Source: Agriotes lineatus
Taxonomy: Eukaryota > Arthropoda > Insecta > Coleoptera > Elateridae
DNA length: 64,000 nt
NCBI GenBank assembly: GCA_940337035.1
Contig: CALNHX010003565.1
Coordinates: forward strand, 62,001-126,000
Reading direction: 5' to 3'
Position numbers and translations under genes: made by a program. Below are positions 62,359-64,000 of this stretch, piece after piece; positions within the stretch are counted from its first letter, which is position 1, and the number at the start of each line of letters is the position of its first letter. The notes below the pieces were generated by a model. That model saw nothing but the letters and a program-made list of their open reading frames with translations, ran no database searches and had not been told where the DNA came from.

Positions 62359-62619
62359 ATGGATCCATTAAATTTGAAAGCAGTTTAAATATCGAAAACT
62401 GTTGTTAACTGTAAAACTATTGTCATACTTTGAACAAACAACATGTAAATAAACAATACTCGCAAATAGTAAGCTTATAATTTTGTTTTACTCATCAAAA
62501 TTTAATAATTTACATTCTACTGTTCACCACACGTCACATCAGCTGTTCAGTGGTAGGCCATTTTGAATTTTATAAGTTTAAAAAAATATATCCAGGTGTC
62601 ACTGGAAACTTAGACACGC

Positions 62620-62998
62620 CAGAGCCAGTAGATATAGAGAGTACCGCCACGTCCGCCATGTTTATTCCTCTGACATATGCGTCACTTTGAGGTTTGTCAC
62701 ACAATTCCGTCAACGTGACGTTTGTTGGCAATCCAAAACTTTACTTAAAATTGGCAAGACTGTAAGTCTATGTCAAATTCGAGGTTAGCAGGTTAGTTTC
62801 TGCGTCAGTTTTGACACAAACTGGCGCAAATTATAACCTGCTAACCTCGAATTTGACATAGACTTACAGTCTTGCCAATTTCAAGTAAAATTTTAGACAT
62901 ACCTCAATCAGTCATTGCTGGTGGGAACAAAAATGGCGGCGATAGCGGCATTTTCACGGATCAAAGAATGGCGGTACTCTCTATATCTACTGGCTCTG
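62620..62998. mobile_element. hAT-type element with 8-bp duplication, hosting a FAM1 unit
   Basis: Ends CAGAGCCAGTAGATATAGAG and complement (about 30 bp with AGTACCGCCA), flanked by AGACACGC at 62612-62619 and 62999-63006. The centre is FAM1 copy 7. 379 bp, non-coding; the open frame starting at 62915 is chance. Confidence 0.8.
62737..62893. repeat. FAM1 MITE, copy 7, inside a hAT element
   Basis: The least decayed arms: the left arm from TTGGCAAGACTGTAAGTC through GAGGTTAGCAGGTTA is mirrored almost perfectly. Complementarity continues outward to about 62737 and 62893. Confidence 0.7.
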
Positions 62999-63190
62999 AG
63001 ACACGCTAGAGTACCTGTATATAGTAAGAGTAGAGCAAACGCGGCAACAGCATTTCATTGGTTGGATCCCTTTTGGATCCCATTAGAATTTAAAAATTTA
63101 GTTGGCACGTGTGCTTTCGATTTTTTTAATTAGTGACATTGAAATCGTCAGATTTATTGCACTTTCGAAGTAAGTACATATTTCATTATC

Positions 63191-63400
63191 ATGACCGGTT
63201 GTTGCGTGCCGGGGTGTAATAACCGTTCAGAAAATGGTATACATCTTGTAAGCATACTCAAAAATCCAGCAACAAAACAAATTTGGTTAAACAGCATCGA
63301 CAGAGAAAATTATAAATCCAAACGACCAAGAATATGTGAAAATCATTTTGGAAAGAATCAGAGGAAATTTGGAGTACGCTTTAGCTTTCATGTTAGGTAG
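63191..63400 (+). CDS. THAP-type zinc-finger ORF, single exon or first exon
   Basis: 69 codons. MTGCCVPGCNNRSENGIHLV begins a THAP C2CH finger: Cys5, Cys9, Cys49 and His52, with the usual Pro26, Trp32 and Phe53 (WLNSIDREN, PRICENHF). THAP domains are sequence-specific DNA-binding modules in animal regulators and in P-element transposases. The domain lacks its C-terminal AVPTIF-like end because the frame diverges after NHF; a splice donor such as GTAGGA at 63397 may continue it. It is encoded in the ZFAND-like intron on the same strand. Host gene and P-element relic are both possible. Confidence 0.65.
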   Translation: MTGCCVPGCNNRSENGIHLVSILKNPATKQIWLNSIDRENYKSKRPRICENHFGKNQRKFGVRFSFHVR

Positions 63401-63846
63401 GAAAACTAGTGTCATCTTAATTTTCTTTTTATTTCATTAATCCTTACTTTTAGGAGTTATTACAAGTAGATGGAAGCAAGCCAGTATAAAATGTTAAGAT
63501 TGAATCACTATTTGGAGTCCTACATTTAAATATTATTCAATCAATGTTCCTCTGGTCTAGATGTGAACAAAAAATGAATATAAAGTTGGTTTAATACCAG
63601 TGTATTTACTAGTTAATAAATAAAAGTGCATTACATGGCATTAAGCACATTTAGTTTCAACTTCTTACCACGACTAAATACAAAATAATTTATAGTCAAC
63701 TATAACCTATGACAGTAGTAACTAACTTCACAGGATGAATCCCTTCATTATATCAAAGATCACAGAATAAATATTTCTGTAATCTTTGATTATATTAATG
63801 TAGTCGACTGTGAAATTGTGACTAACTTCGCTTCATGGATCCCTAA
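63401..63846. other. Unassigned sequence after the THAP ORF
   Basis: No continuation of the THAP protein was found. A short inverted repeat around TCAAAGATCACAGAATAAAT is present at 63753-63790. Confidence 0.4.
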
Positions 63847-64000
63847 GGGCCGGTTGCAGAAAGCAATGTTAAGTCTGGTGTTAGCTAACATCGCGTCAAA
63901 GTGAACAAAAACGAATCAAATCTCAAATGCTTATGGTAACTAATACATTAGTAAACAAAATTTGATGCGATTTTGTTCACTTTGACGCGATGTTAGCTAA
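63847..64000. mobile_element. Second Harbinger-type MITE, cut by the window end
   Basis: Same end preceded by TAA; the interior is the reverse complement of the interior of 55885-56072, so the two copies are inverted relative to each other. Confidence 0.82.

Noticed and set aside
62915..63133. 72-codon ORF upstream of the THAP ORF
   Set aside because: It begins inside the hAT terminal repeat and shows no domain.

Overview
The window is eukaryotic nuclear DNA, almost certainly from an insect with a large, AT-rich, transposon-laden genome (order not determinable; a beetle-like or hemimetabolous genome would fit). The evidence is split genes with GT-AG introns, one of 22 kb; an animal-type dynein-2 intermediate chain gene; an A20/AN1 zinc-finger gene; tRNA- and 5S-derived SINEs; Helitrons with insect-type ends; and RTE-like, Penelope, Copia, Gypsy, Tc1/mariner, pogo/Tigger, hAT, piggyBac and Harbinger remnants.

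Layout. 1-24347: the 3' half of a WDR60/DYNC2I1-like gene on the + strand. Four exons carry the WD40 region. The 22,249-bp second intron (1009-23257) is a stack of nested elements: a Tc1-type MITE, a MITE with palindromic units, a Tc1-derived foldback, two head-to-head RTE-like elements, a Copia pseudogene split by a MITE plus a Penelope element and again by a Gypsy element with near-identical LTRs, a Helitron carrying a tRNA-Gly-like sequence, a 5S-headed SINE and an iterated-motif foldback.

24348-47625: intergenic, no host gene recognised. It holds a head-to-tail Helitron pair, a tyrosine-recombinase-like relic, a Gypsy fragment whose LTR carries a 5'-truncated RT element with perfect target duplications, tRNA-headed SINEs, Helitrons, hAT elements, a Tc1 and a pogo/Tigger transposase relic, and several large foldbacks.

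47626-64000: a ZFAND5/6-like gene on the + strand. Exon A (A20 zinc finger) and exon B (linker) are present; the AN1 domain was not found and probably lies beyond the window. The intron after exon B (at least 11.8 kb) contains a Harbinger MITE pair, a piggyBac element with TTAA duplications and a second piggyBac transposase relic, a second Helitron with the tRNA-Gly-like sequence, a hAT element, and a THAP zinc-finger ORF that could be a separate small gene or a P-element relic.

No prokaryotic system, CRISPR array or operon is present. The most interesting features are structural: tandem Helitrons joined CTAG to TC, a tRNA-Gly-like sequence inside Helitron-type ends, a young Gypsy element lacking reverse transcriptase, two foldbacks whose ends are built from short iterated words, and one small inverted-repeat family (at least seven copies) repeatedly found inside other elements. 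All calls come from reading the sequence; no alignment or database search was run.
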